Origin: Neopestalotiopsis rosae
Lineage: Eukaryota; Ascomycota; Sordariomycetes; Amphisphaeriales; Sporocadaceae
Direction of reading: 5' to 3'
Length of the DNA stretch: 64,000 bases
Assembly: GCA_023078685.1 (NCBI GenBank)
Contig: JALGAS010000007.1
Coordinates: 2,542,001 to 2,606,000, forward strand
A program made the position numbers and the translations under genes. A model generated the notes under the pieces. That model had not been told where the DNA came from. It searched no databases and saw only the letters and a list, made by a program, of their open reading frames with translations. Below are positions 45,980-56,676 of the stretch, in pieces (positions within the stretch are counted from its first letter, which is position 1; each line of letters starts with the position of its first letter).

Positions 45980-47456
45980 AGTGCAATCCTGGAAAGTTAT
46001 TAGATAATGAATGGAGCAATAAAAAACCAATGCCGATGTATTTGAAGTGCCTTGTAGCTACACTATACAGTCATAAACCTGCGCACGGGCGTATAGCAAT
46101 CTGGCGGGGAATTCAAATTTCCAGGTTTCGATCGCCTTTGGTATCCTTACTACGCAATATAAAAATTTGTCATTCTCCCTGTTCGATTTTTTTCTTTTAT
46201 ATATTATTACAATCTATCATTTTTCTCCTTTTTCTATTATTTCTTTCTCAAGATTTAACATAATTTAAATACAGCGAATTTTGGTGGAAATCGGCTACTG
46301 TACGGGGACTTGTGGCCAGGAAGGGCTACGTTCAGTCCTTCGAGATCGCAGAGCCGACATATCGTCTCACCTCACCTGTTTCCTGATTCTTTGCTAAATC
46401 AATGTAGCAGGCAAAAATCTTCTCGTATGCTGGAATGCGTGGGAGATTTTCAAGTAGTTCATCCGTGGTAGACGACGAAACCTCTATACGACCAGAATAT
46501 GATTACCAAATCCCCGATGCCAAGCACTATGTCAAATTTTGTCCCAGAAGCTTATGCGATGACCACTCGACCCATTTGCAACAATCAGAGATCGTTTATT
46601 TTTCGCGCTCTGTCGGTAATCTAGATCGCCTCTTGGTTCTGCAACAGCTGTACCGGGACCCCCGCAGGGACTTTTCGCCAGGTGTTGCCGTCCATGCATG
46701 ATCATGCAGGCGCCACTGATGCGGCAGGTATGCGATTGGTGACTATGACCGTCAGATTCGCGAACCTGGCTACTGTTCATGATTCTCCATGTCACCGCAC
46801 TGCGCGCTGAAGATTGTCAGATCATGGACGGGTATTTCCGATTCGATAGCAGTCCATTCCTCTCGATTAGTTAAAGGGGAGCGGGGATCAAGTATTTCCT
46901 CCTCGCATAGTCACTGCATTGTTTCTATAGTCAAGCTGCAGGTTACTTATCAGTTTTAGAGATGCGGTCAATTCCAAAATCCGAGCTGCCCGGAGAGCCG
47001 ATCAGACATACGAAGGTTCAATCGCAGTTTATCCCAATGTCTTGTTCTGTGCTACACCAAAATCAGCACGTTGTAGTTGCACAACCGCACTGCAGTGCTC
47101 GGCTGCAGGATGATCTGATGAATGCGAACCAGGAATTCGGAAATCTGTTCGTCAAGGTTCGTCTCTTCAAAAACCTGAGACCTGCCTCCCTGCCGTCTCA
47201 TGCTCGTGGCTCGATGAACAGTAGATAAGATCCTTTCTTTTTCCTTGTCTTATCTGTATGCGCACAGGGTCGTACATTGGTTCGCCACTCATGTGTCTAC
47301 GTGCCGATGCATGAAGCTGCTGCATAAGATCCTACTGACCCCTCTTTATACCTATATTTGAGTAGTCTGAGTGCTGGGCATCTCGTCGTCTACATAGTCA
47401 GTCGCATTCTGCTGACTTATTAGACGTTCAATTGCACTCCGTCGTGGACTTTCAAC
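45980..47456. other. Intergenic region with AT-rich tract and decayed repeat copy
   Basis: 1.48 kb. At 46140-46275 there is a strongly AT/pyrimidine-rich tract. At 46435-46701 an 88-codon ATG frame ends inside the repeat copy B. A perfect 14-bp palindrome TGCATGATCATGCA lies at 46695-46708. A tttatacctatattt element near 47344 may serve the permease gene. No intact gene is recognised. Confidence 0.5.
46435..46755 (+). pseudogene. Decayed coding sequence including direct repeat copy B
   Basis: The ATG frame 46435-46701 encodes a product ending SVGNLDRLLVLQQLYRDPR...SPGVAVHA. Beyond the stop, a one-base shift restores a frame reading MIMQAPLMRQVCDW. Copy A at 37340-37460 aligns over VGNL...SPGVAVHA plus MIMQ, so this looks like a frameshifted remnant of a gene whose other fragment lies 9 kb away. 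The parent family is not recognised. Confidence 0.4.
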
Positions 47457-49326
47457 ATGGCCGACGAGAAGAAATTTGGCGTGCAGCCGGTCGACATATC
47501 GGAGCAGCCAGTTGCAATGGATAAGACGGGTTCAGAAACGTCCAGTCTCGAGAAGCAAACAAGGACACGCCGATTATTCTCCTCGTCGCAGCTCTTTGCC
47601 TTCAATATAGTGTATCTTGGAACATGGTATTACACAGCCGGGTACGTGTTCCAGTGATCCTACGATTGGGCGTTCTTGACAGATCTGACTTGATCATAGT
47701 AACATGTATTTTGCCTTGGCGAATGGTGGACCGGCAGCATGGTTCTTCAGCTACATCATTGTCTCCTTTGGTGCGCTTTGTCAGACTGCTTCGTTCGCTG
47801 AGATGGCTTCCATTCAACCAATCGCTGGTGCTCAATACTACTGGACATATGTGAGTACCTAGCTGGTGTCATCTACTATACTCCCCTCAAGCCGTCAATG
47901 TTCAGACTTGTGTACTGATTTCTACTTCTCAGCACTTTGCCCCCGAGTCGCTCAAGCTCTTCCTCACATGGCTTCAAGGGTGGACAACCTGGTTCGCGTA
48001 CGTCGCTCTGCTCGCTAGCTGCCTGAACGGCAACACCATCATATTCGAGGGTCTGATTCAACTCGCCCACGAGGATTACGTTCCGGGTGGATGGCACACG
48101 GCCGTGATTTTCATTGGCACATTATGGTTCTGCGCCCTCGTCAACATGTATGCTTTTAGATTGGTCCCTTGGTTCGAGCTCCTCAACGGCATCATGAACG
48201 GCTGCCTTTTCGTCGTCTTCATTGTCATGCTCTGGGTCATGGCTCCGCGCAATAATCCAGACGTATTTCTTATCACGAACGTCTCGACGGGATGGGATAA
48301 CTACTTCGTTTCGGCCAACATCGGCGCATTGTCGAACGTTTTCCTGTACATCAGTAAGTTAACATACAGGATGCCGAGCAATGACGAATTGGAGAACTGA
48401 TACGATCAAGGTTTTGAGAGCATCATACACATGGGTGAGGAGACTAAGAGTCCCAAGGTGGCAGTTCCTCGTGCGCTTTTCTGGTCAATTGCGACCAACG
48501 CCGTGCTGGGCCTAATCATGATCATCACCTTCGGCGTATGCATCTCTCCCATAACGAGTCGTCAATGAGTTCGAACTAATCATGTCGTCAACAGATTTGC
48601 ATGCCGTCGCTCGATATCCTTCTAAGCGCCTCTAGCCCACTCGTCACAATCATGGTCTACGCGGTCGGCACAAAAGCCACCATTGGCCTGATATCCTGTC
48701 TGGTCCTGATGGGCATCTCGGGCAACATTGGAGTCGTCTCTTCAGTGTCTCGTCTTACGTGGGCCTGGGCCAGAGACGGCGGTCTCCCGCAGTATTTCGG
48801 CCACGTCGACGCGAAACAGCGTGTGCCTCTCCGAGCCATCATCCTGGCCTGCTCCATCGGCTCCGCGCTGGCGCTTCTCAATATTGGCAGTGGAACCTAC
48901 ATCGCGCTGGGCGCCATCGTATCACTGTCGTCGCTGGCGCTTCTCAATATTGGCAGTGGAACCTACATCGCGCTGGGCGCCATCGTATCACTGTCGTCGC
49001 TGGCGGCATACTTAAGCTACGCCATCGTCATAGCCTGCGTCCTCTACGCTCGGCTCGCGGGCCCGGGAATCCAGCTGGGACAGTGGAATCTGGGCTGGGC
49101 TGGTCCTTTCGTCAACGTTGTTGCGCTATTGTACTCGGTCTGGGTCATGATCTGGCTGCCTTTTCCAAATAATTTGCCCGTGACGGCTGCCAATATGAAT
49201 TACTGCGGCCCCGTGTTTGGAGCGGTACTGGCCGGTACTATTGGCTTGTGGTTTGTCAGGGCTAGAAAGCACTGGCGAGGACCGAATCGAGCGGTCATTG
49301 ATTTTGTTTTGCGCGAGGGAAAGTAA
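47457..49326 (+). CDS. APC-family amino acid/choline permease with internal 22-residue duplication (five exons)
   Basis: Exons 47457-47641, 47700-47850, 47933-48353, 48411-48535 and 48595-49326 give 537 aa. It shows the features of the fungal ACT branch (GABA/choline permeases): a hydrophilic N-terminus, FAFNIVYLGTWYYTAGNMYFALANGG, GALCQTASFAEMASIQPIAGAQYYW, FESIIHMGEETKSPKVAVPRA (the conserved amphipathic loop) and SSVSRLTWAWARDGGLPQYF. Around twelve TM segments are expected. In the last third, a 66-bp sequence is duplicated exactly in tandem (48871-49002), inserting 22 residues. Without it the length is 515 aa, the usual size. It may import amino acids, choline or an amine. Location beside the nitrilase suggests nitrogen use, but no shared palindrome was found in its promoter. 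Confidence 0.9.
48871..49002 (+). repeat. Perfect 66-bp tandem duplication inside the permease gene
   Basis: Copy 1 (48871-48936) and copy 2 (48937-49002) are identical. Each encodes ALLNIGSGTYIALGAIVSLSSL, a hydrophobic stretch that could span the membrane, in frame. Zero divergence means either a very recent event or an assembly artefact. Confidence 0.95.
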
Positions 49327-50247
49327 GGGAAGAGTTCGACTCTCTATGAAGGTATGCAGAAAAGATATCGGTGTAGAAACGCGTCCGACTTGGGTCTAGG
49401 GACGAACTGTGGTGCCCTGTTGTGTTGAACCCGATAGGCGAGCTGCTATAATGAGCGGGGCATGGCAGTATAGTTTCTTGGCACGACTCTGGACAGCACG
49501 CAACGATCATCCTGTTGGTGCTCATTTCTGCACCTCTAAATAGATTCACAGAGAAGCAGAGCCTCGTTGGCTCTCGCGTCAAGCTTCATGGCTTCAAATG
49601 ACGCCAAAAACGTGACTAAGATGCCGAAGCAGCCGAGGTCTGCACCTCCACGAGACTACATATAGTGATAGGCATTTCGAGACACGATGCAACACCCATT
49701 GCAGATGCACCACTGTGGCGACGAATCTATGGTTATCTCCAGTCGTATCGCTGTTTTTCAATAAAGAAATAAAACCAACGTCAACATGATGTGGAGTGTT
49801 GAAACTTGATGTAAATGGAGCCCGAGTCTTCTCCGAAGGCTCTGAAAGAAGGCCCCGCCAGCCCTATAATTTAGCACAACGCCGACCTTGAACCGAACAA
49901 CGAAAACAAAAGTTCAGGAACCGCTCAAGTTCTCCTACAAGCACTGCCGAATTACCTAAGACAATCATGACTCTATGTGCTGTCAACAGGGTAACATCGT
50001 TTCGAGAAGAGTCGAGGCTTATACTCGTCCCAAATATGGTATTTAGCCTACAGGGGCAGGGATGTTGGACCTGGTCCACAGCAGCCAAATGTAATGACGT
50101 CTAAGACACTCAAGCAAGAAATACAGATGGATCAGGAACATTAATAAGACCAAAGTCCATCCTGCCAAGAATTCCCATGATGATTCGATTTTATTCATTA
50201 GAGGCATTACTTTGTATTTCTTCATTTTACAATAACTCACATCAGTC
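49327..50247. other. Intergenic region
   Basis: 0.9 kb separating two plus-strand genes. I see no gene and no copy of the CCG-N12-CGG element. Confidence 0.5.
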
Positions 50248-51522
50248 ATGGCAAAGAAATCAGTAGCCATCATCGGCTCCGGCTGGGCCGGCTTCACTCT
50301 ATCACAAAAACTGTCACTGGCAAAATACGATGTGACGGTCATCTCACCAGTCCGCACAATTCAGTATACTCCTTTACTAGCCAGCGCAGCATGCGGTCTC
50401 TTCAACTTTCGTCTCGCCGAGGAGCCAGTCCGGCGCAAACACCGGACGGACCTGAAATACTACAAGGCCACCGCGGAAGCCATAGACTTTGAAAAGCGCA
50501 TCATTAGCTGCAAATCGGCCACGGCGACGGGAGACGCACAAGAGGACGGCAAGACCTTTTCCGTATCATACGACAAGGTGCTCATTGCGCCCGGCTGCGA
50601 CATTCAGACTTTTGACACGCCGGGCGCCGCCGAGCACGCCATGTTCCTGCGCACGACCAACGACGCGCGGCTGATCCAGCAGCGCATCCTGGAGATCATG
50701 GACCAGGCCTCTCTCCCCGGGATCAGCGAGGAGCAGCAGCGCGGCCTGCTGAGCATCCGCATCGTGGGCGGCGGCGCCATCGGCATGGAGGCCGCGGCCG
50801 AGATCTACGACCTGTGGAACGAGGACATGCGGTTCCTGTTCCCGCACCTCGACGGCAAGCTGTCCATCACCATCCACGACGTGGCGCCGCAGATCCTGTC
50901 CACGTTCGACTCCAAGCTCAGCGAGTACGCCACAAAGTCGCTCGAGGGCCGGCATATCGAGATCAAGACGAGCTCGCACATTGAGCGCGTCGAAGCCGAC
51001 GCCATCTTCACCAAGGAGGACGGCCGCCTGCCGTACGGCGTGCTGCTGTGGGCCACGGGCAACAAGGCGTGCTCCCTGGTGGAGAAGCTCGACGGCCGCG
51101 TCAAGAAGCCGGAAAAGGGCCTGCCGCGCATGTTGACGGACAAGTACCTGCGCGTCCTGCGACCCGACGGCAGTCCCATGGAGGATGTGTACGCGCTGGG
51201 CGATGCGGCCGATATCGATGGGGAGTCCATGCCGACCCTCGCCGAGGTGGCGCTACAAAAGGGAGAGTATCTGACCAAGGTTCTGAACCAGGATGACGCT
51301 GGATCAGTCAAGCCCTTTGAGTATCACCAGCGTGCTCTGCTGGCATATCTGGGTCAGCATGACGGTGTCATTGGCGGCAAAGAAGACTGGAGCGGTCCAG
51401 CAGCGTGGGTCGCTTGGAGATCTGGCAGCCTGGGGTGGACGCGTAGCTGGAGGAGGAGGCTTATGATTATGATCAGTTGGTTGTTTGTATGGATTGGTGG
51501 GAGAGATATTGCACGGCCTTAG
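50248..51522 (+). CDS. Type II NADH dehydrogenase-like FAD oxidoreductase
   Basis: Intronless, 424 aa. The FAD motif SVAIIGSGWAGFTLSQKL starts at residue 5, then SPVRTIQYTPLLASAACG (typical of NDH-2), the second dinucleotide motif IRIVGGGAIGMEAAAEI for NADH, and the FAD-ribityl motif MEDVYALGDAADIDGESMPTLAEVALQKGEYL. The C-terminus AAWVAWRSGSLGWTRSWRRR...WIGGRDIARP is the membrane-anchoring end of NDH-2 enzymes. Family knowledge: these pass electrons from NADH to quinone without proton pumping. No mitochondrial presequence is visible and there is no EF-hand insert, so localisation is uncertain. An AIF/AMID-type reductase is the alternative. It is GC-rich compared with the flanks. Confidence 0.85.
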   Translation: MAKKSVAIIGSGWAGFTLSQKLSLAKYDVTVISPVRTIQYTPLLASAACGLFNFRLAEEPVRRKHRTDLKYYKATAEAIDFEKRIISCKSATATGDAQEDGKTFSVSYDKVLIAPGCDIQTFDTPGAAEHAMFLRTTNDARLIQQRILEIMDQASLPGISEEQQRGLLSIRIVGGGAIGMEAAAEIYDLWNEDMRFLFPHLDGKLSITIHDVAPQILSTFDSKLSEYATKSLEGRHIEIKTSSHIERVEADAIFTKEDGRLPYGVLLWATGNKACSLVEKLDGRVKKPEKGLPRMLTDKYLRVLRPDGSPMEDVYALGDAADIDGESMPTLAEVALQKGEYLTKVLNQDDAGSVKPFEYHQRALLAYLGQHDGVIGGKEDWSGPAAWVAWRSGSLGWTRSWRRRLMIMISWLFVWIGGRDIARP

Positions 51523-51938
51523 TAGAGTGCGGCATACAGGTGTAGGTCATGTAAGTTGGTGGTCATGCCAAGACGACACATCTTATAATTCAAATGTATA
51601 TATTCATTCTCATTGTCTAATACTTGCCTTGCTGATTGCTCATACCATTTCTATAGTACGTGAAGATGAATTCCATTGGCGCATTGTGCTACTCAATTTC
51701 TATTTGCTGAGATCGGACGGTTGTTTTCACACGAATAGCATGCCACTATACTCATTCAGAAGCAGGATGGGAATGAATCATGATACGATAAGTCTATTGT
51801 GTCTAGTATGTTTTTTAGGGTATAGTTTGGCATGCTAAGGAACTTAAATAATCATGATTGCTTAAAAAGCGGTTTTATATACAAAAAGGGTCATCTCCTT
51901 GACCCACCACCATCGCTTGCGGCTCACATTTGTTTCGT
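51523..51938. other. Intergenic region (convergent 3' ends)
   Basis: 416 bp, AT-rich, with 3' untranslated regions of the two convergent genes. Nothing else is seen. Confidence 0.5.
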
Positions 51939-53897
51939 TTACAAGAAAGAAACGGCGGCAACAGCAGCAACGACGAGCGCAACAATGTTGGACATGCCGC
52001 TGGAGGCCAGACCGGACGAGCCGGCGGTCACAATGGTCTGCTGAGTGGTGGAGTTTCCGGAAGAGGGGACCTTGACGCCAGTGGTCGCGGTGGCCGCGGA
52101 GTTGGAGGCGGAAGAAACGGGGGTGGTGGCCTTGACGGGCACAACACTGTAGGCCTTGGTCATGGTGATCACGGCGGGCTCAGTGGACTGAGCAACCTCG
52201 ATCGAGGTCGAGTTCAGTGCGTAAGGGGTGGGCACGCTGCTCGAGGAGGGAACCTCCTGGATCACGTAGCCGCTCGTGGTGGGAACGGCGGCGCTGCTGC
52301 TGCTGCTCTTGACGACGACAACACTGCTAGAAGCAACTGCCGACGAAGACTTGACGGGGTAGGAGCTGACAGCGGGGTAAGAGCTGACGGCAGGGTAAGA
52401 GCTGGTACCAGGGGCTGTAACGGTGACGGTAACAGCAGGAACGGTGGCAGTGACGGTGACAGTGTTGGGACCGCAGGGAGCAGTCGAGTTCGAGACAGAG
52501 GCGGAGCTGACGACACCGCTGGTGACGGTGCTCGTAGTCTTGGCGGCCGTGACGGTCTTGGTGGTGGTGCCAGTAACCGAGGTGATTCTGGTCGTGACCA
52601 TGGAGTTGCCGGTAGCGGTGGCAGAGGCCTCGGTGACGGGGCATACGGTGGTCGAAACAACGAGCACCTCAGTGGCGGTCGAGGTCGAAGCAACGCTGGG
52701 GTGGCAGCTGGAGGCCGACGAGGGGCAAACGGTCACGGCCGAGGTTCTGGTGCTCAAAATCGAAGAAGTGGTGTAAGCAACCGAGGTGATGCTGGCGGAA
52801 GCAGATCCGGAAGCAGAGCCGGAAGCAGAGCCGGAAGCGGTAGCAGAAGCCTCGGAAGCAGTAACGGGGCACACAGTGGTGGCAACGACAACAACCTCAG
52901 TGGTCTTGGAGGTCGATGCGGCAGTTGGGTGGCAGCTGGACGCAGAAGAGGGGCAGACGGTAACGTCCGAGGTTCTGGTGCTGACAATGTAAGACGTGCT
53001 GTAAGACGTGCTGGTCGAGCTGACGGCCGAAGTGACTGCCGAAGTCTTGACGGAGGCACTGCTGGAAGAGGCCTTGACAGAGCTTGAAGAAGCCTTGACA
53101 GAAGAGCTCTCAGAAACCTTGACAGAGGAGCTGGCAACGTGGCTGGCAGGGTAGCTGGCAGTGAAGTCGGCAGGGAAGCTGGCAGAGAAGGTAGACGAGG
53201 GGATGGCCGGGATGGTCACGGCTGAGGTGATAGCCGAAGTGCTGGCGGAAGCAGTGGCAGAAGCCTTGGAAGCAGTGGCAGAAGCCTTGGAAGCAGAGGC
53301 CTCAGAAGCAGTGACGGGGCAGACGGTGGTGGCAACCACAATCACCTCGGTCGTCTTCGAAGTCGAAGCAGCTGTAGGGTGGCAGCTGGAAGCCGACGAC
53401 GGGCATACAGTGACATCTGAAGTTCTGGTGCTGAACACAGTCGAGGTGGTGTAAGCAGAGTCGCTAGATGCCGTGGCGGTGGCCTCGGAGGCAGTGACCG
53501 GGCAGACTGTAGTCGCAACAACGACAACCTCAGTGGTCAAGTAAGTCGACGCTGCGGTAGGGTGGCAGCTGGCGGCCGAAGAAGGGCATCCAGTCACGGC
53601 CGAAGTTCTCGTGCTCAGAACGAGAGAAGTGGTCAAGGCGCCAATGGCCTCAGTAGCGACGGAGAGCGCAGCGCTCAGGACCGGGACAACATCAGGGACG
53701 CTGACCGAGGTGGTTGGGACAGCGACGGCCGACGACTGGGAGGTCTCGGTCTGCGGGCTTGAAGCATTGTAGAATGCATATGACTGAGGAGCAGACAGAA
53801 CGGAGCTGCTGGACGAAGCTGGCTGAGCCTGAATGGCAGCCGAGACGGGTCCGAGGGCCGCAGCCCAGGACATGAGTGATAGACCTTGAACCTTCAT
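51939..53897 (-). CDS. Ser/Thr-rich GPI-anchored cell-wall protein with four Cys-containing repeats
   Basis: Intronless, 652 aa. A signal peptide (MKVQGLSLMSWAAALGPVSA) is followed by a Ser/Thr/Val/Ala-rich body. Four repeats of about 50 residues share the pattern STRTS.VT.CPSS.SSCHP..AST and TEV.VV.TTVCPVTEA, with three Cys per repeat, separated by SASGSAS- or KASATAS-type low-complexity spacers. The C-terminus (GLASSGMSNIVALVVAAVAAVSFL) is a hydrophobic GPI-attachment signal with small residues before it. It would be heavily O-mannosylated and cell-wall linked; adhesin or structural roles are typical of such proteins but not proven. The minus strand ATG is followed by the signal peptide, which settles the start. 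Confidence 0.88.
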   Translation of the reverse strand: MKVQGLSLMSWAAALGPVSAAIQAQPASSSSSVLSAPQSYAFYNASSPQTETSQSSAVAVPTTSVSVPDVVPVLSAALSVATEAIGALTTSLVLSTRTSAVTGCPSSAASCHPTAASTYLTTEVVVVATTVCPVTASEATATASSDSAYTTSTVFSTRTSDVTVCPSSASSCHPTAASTSKTTEVIVVATTVCPVTASEASASKASATASKASATASASTSAITSAVTIPAIPSSTFSASFPADFTASYPASHVASSSVKVSESSSVKASSSSVKASSSSASVKTSAVTSAVSSTSTSYSTSYIVSTRTSDVTVCPSSASSCHPTAASTSKTTEVVVVATTVCPVTASEASATASGSASGSASGSASASITSVAYTTSSILSTRTSAVTVCPSSASSCHPSVASTSTATEVLVVSTTVCPVTEASATATGNSMVTTRITSVTGTTTKTVTAAKTTSTVTSGVVSSASVSNSTAPCGPNTVTVTATVPAVTVTVTAPGTSSYPAVSSYPAVSSYPVKSSSAVASSSVVVVKSSSSSAAVPTTSGYVIQEVPSSSSVPTPYALNSTSIEVAQSTEPAVITMTKAYSVVPVKATTPVSSASNSAATATTGVKVPSSGNSTTQQTIVTAGSSGLASSGMSNIVALVVAAVAAVSFL

Positions 53898-55898
53898 AAT
53901 GATCGACTGTTTTTTTGGAGATTGTTTTTGTCTGGCGGTATATAAAGAACAATTACAAAAAGATTGTTAATATGCGCGTGTTTGTATATAAAGAGTGACT
54001 GTATGCTGTAATCAAAACAACATATAAAAGAATGGACAGCAAGTTGCGTGAGTATACAGCAACGAGCAAAGACAGATGCCAAGAAAAAGGTCGACTGTAA
54101 AGAGACGTTGCGAGGCAGTTAGGCGGGCTGCCCTCGCTTTTGTATATTCTCTCATATTTCGACAAGGATCATCACGAATCCTCCCCAGGGCCGGCGTCAA
54201 GGTCCGTTCCTTGAGCCAATTCCGGCGTAGGCGTAAAATGCCTAGGAGGGGGGGGAATTGACCACTCACTGGGGGGAACAGGCAGGCAGTGTCCGTGTGA
54301 CCTAGCGAGAGCAGCCAAAATTTGAACATGCTGCTCATTGCTCATTATTCCAGTGAATCCATCGCATCCGAGTGTTGGTGGAGAAAGGGGTGGGAGACTA
54401 GCAGTTATGCCCCTCGATCTCCATGGTGTTCCCTGTGATGAGAAGTGCTCCCGAGCCCATTATCATCATGCTCGTTATTACCCACCCACCTGCCGGATCC
54501 ATTTCAACGGCTGTGTTCGCGGCGTGGCCTGCGTCGGCAATAAATAAGTAAGTAGCTTGCCTGGCCGCTTAATTGTTCCAATATTTCAATTCAACCCTTC
54601 AAATGATGCGACGACTCAATTGAGCAAAATCGCAGAATCTTCTTTTCTTCCCCCCATTTCGGTGAGATGTGATCCGTGGGATAGACTGCCGAGCCAGATA
54701 GCCTCACTGAAGGTTATGAGTAGCTGCCGATCTCCAGAGGTTTGAAACCCTCTCCAATCTTACAGGAGCCTCGTACGTAGGCCTTCTACCAGACTAGGCA
54801 GTTGGTGGAGCCTCGGGATGGGTCGTTAATTTGAGCAAGGCAAAGAAGACGAGAGCGCTATAGCCAGCAGCGGGCGCTTACCTAGCGGGCTTGACAGCTC
54901 GCCAAGCAGGTCCGTCTGGGGTGTCGTATTGCCCTTCTCTGTGGACCAAGACGCACTTCTGATTGAGTAAATTAAATTCCCAAGCTTGATTGCAGTCGGT
55001 GTAATTCCTGCTTCATCAGGTCGAATCCCGCTATTTTTGGGTCATTTGAAGAAACATAAATTGTGCGTCAGGTGTCGTTGACCTCCAGATGTCATGCACA
55101 ATTATTTTCTCCGATAACGAAGCGGTAGGCTAAAACGTCCCGAACCTATTGTCAGCCATTATACACATCATAGTATCGACACGAAGGCCCATTGGCATGA
55201 GTGTAAAGTAGTGGATTGGTGAAGGATGAAGATCAAGGTGGGAACTCACAATTGCAGCTCATGGCTGCAACTATAAAGCTCCTACTAGGTTAGTCACTTT
55301 GTCTAGTACCCAAGGACATCCGTCGTCATGCATCAGACAGATACAGTATAAGCTCGTAATGGCTGCGTGCTGGGACGAGTCTATATAGAGTTATCAGTGC
55401 TGTACCACTACTCACTCCAGAAAACAACCCGTTCTCAGACAGTTGTCAGGTGACTTACCGGGTCGAGTCTTGTGGCTTGTCGAGTGCTGGTGATTTGCTG
55501 CAAACAGAAAAATCGTGTCGTATCTTGTGGCTCTTGCTCAACTACAGAAACTTGAATCGAGGCACAGATTTTGTAGTAGAGTGCCTAATCGGTAATGTTT
55601 GTAACTGATTATTCATTGGCTATCTGATGCATACCTATGCTCAGTGAAACCATATATACTGGCCATGCAGGTGATTTCCACCTCTAATAATGCCAGTCGC
55701 TGATTCTTGCCCAGTCATGTCCATGATCAAAGTAGACACCAGGCTCCTTTCCTCTGTTTCTCTGTGATGCCGTCCAATAGGTGGCTGTCCATAGTTGTAC
55801 AAAAAGCCCGCCGTCCAGGCTCTATTTCCCTAAACGCCAGCCGATGCTTATGCAAGAAAAATTGGTATCTTTATGCTGTGTGTTGCCCATCCTCAATT
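53898..55898. other. Gene-poor intergenic region, 2 kb
   Basis: Upstream of the wall-protein gene (TATA-like tatataaag at 53939-53947, about 45 bp from its ATG, and a second copy near 53985). Beyond 54.3 kb I see only short frames without motifs, a poly-G run (ggggggggg near 54247) and no tRNA or repeat I can support. Confidence 0.5.
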
Positions 55899-56676
55899 CT
55901 ACACCATGAATGACTCTCCGCATCCGCATTCCTCCTCTGTTCATCATGTCAGTCCTGTTAATGATTTCTTACGCGTAGATTCGTGACTCACTGATATTGG
56001 GGTTCTTGAACGTAAATCTCTGGCTGAGCTTATCCTCGATCCAATCCATCTCGCTGCCGATGATGCTGAAGAGCGCCTTGCTGTCAATCAGGACCTTGAC
56101 ACCATCCTGCTCGACCGTCTCGTCAAACGGGCCGGCCTTGTCCACCCAGTCAAGGTGGTAGGCCAGGCCACTGCATCCCCGGTTCCGTACTCCAATCTTG
56201 ATCATCTTGGGCTCAGGTCCTTCCAACATCTCACGCAGATGCTCTACAGCTGACGGCGTCAGCTTCATGGCTGCCTTGCGCGGTCTCAGCTTGCGCTTTC
56301 TCTCTGGCGTAGGCTTTGGCTTCTGGGCCTCTTGCTCTGGTACCGACGAGCTGGCGGCAGTTTGTGGCGTAGGTTCCTTGGGACCAGACGGCGTCACGGC
56401 AGGCTGCGGCGGCCTTGTCTCGTGTACTTGTGGTATAGGGCTTGCTATCGAGCTCTCCGGCAGGTTGCTGCGAGGTCCAGTGGGCTTCGCAAGAGGGTAG
56501 GGCTGATACGAAGGTGTGGACGAAATTTTCTCCGAGGAAGCAGTCCAGTACTTGGACTGTGAGAACTGCCGCAAAAGGTGCTGGCAAGGCCTCGAGGATC
56601 GTGAAGTCGGCAGCGCAAGGCGACTCAGGAGCAGCGAAGGCGCTGCCTTGTCTAGCACCAACCGAGGCGCATTCAT
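55899..56676 (-). CDS. isa1: Isa1-type mitochondrial iron-sulfur cluster assembly protein (two exons)
   Basis: Exons 56676-55992 and 55936-55899 give 240 aa. The A-type carrier domain is complete: KLTPSAVEHLREMLEG, GVRNRGCSGLAYHLDW with the first Cys, and after the intron the C-terminal KEECGCGESFMV supplying the second and third Cys. The N-terminus (SRLALPTSRSSRPCQHLLRQFSQ) is an Arg/Ser-rich mitochondrial presequence, followed by a long Pro/Ser linker and a basic KRKLRPRKAAMK stretch. Isa1 with Isa2 and Iba57 matures [4Fe-4S] proteins in the matrix. The frame is open upstream to 56838 without an ATG, so 56676 is chosen. The last exon is only 38 nt but encodes two ligand cysteines. Confidence 0.93.

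Noticed and set aside
51930..53087. 385-codon plus-strand frame opposite the wall-protein gene
   Set aside because: Gly/Arg/Asp/Ser-only composition is the mirror of Ser/Thr/Val codons on the other strand, which has signal peptide, repeats and GPI signal.
55015..55032. tRNA B-box-like ggtcgaatcccgc
   Set aside because: Lacks a proper GGTTCGA core, A box and cloverleaf pairing at the right distance.
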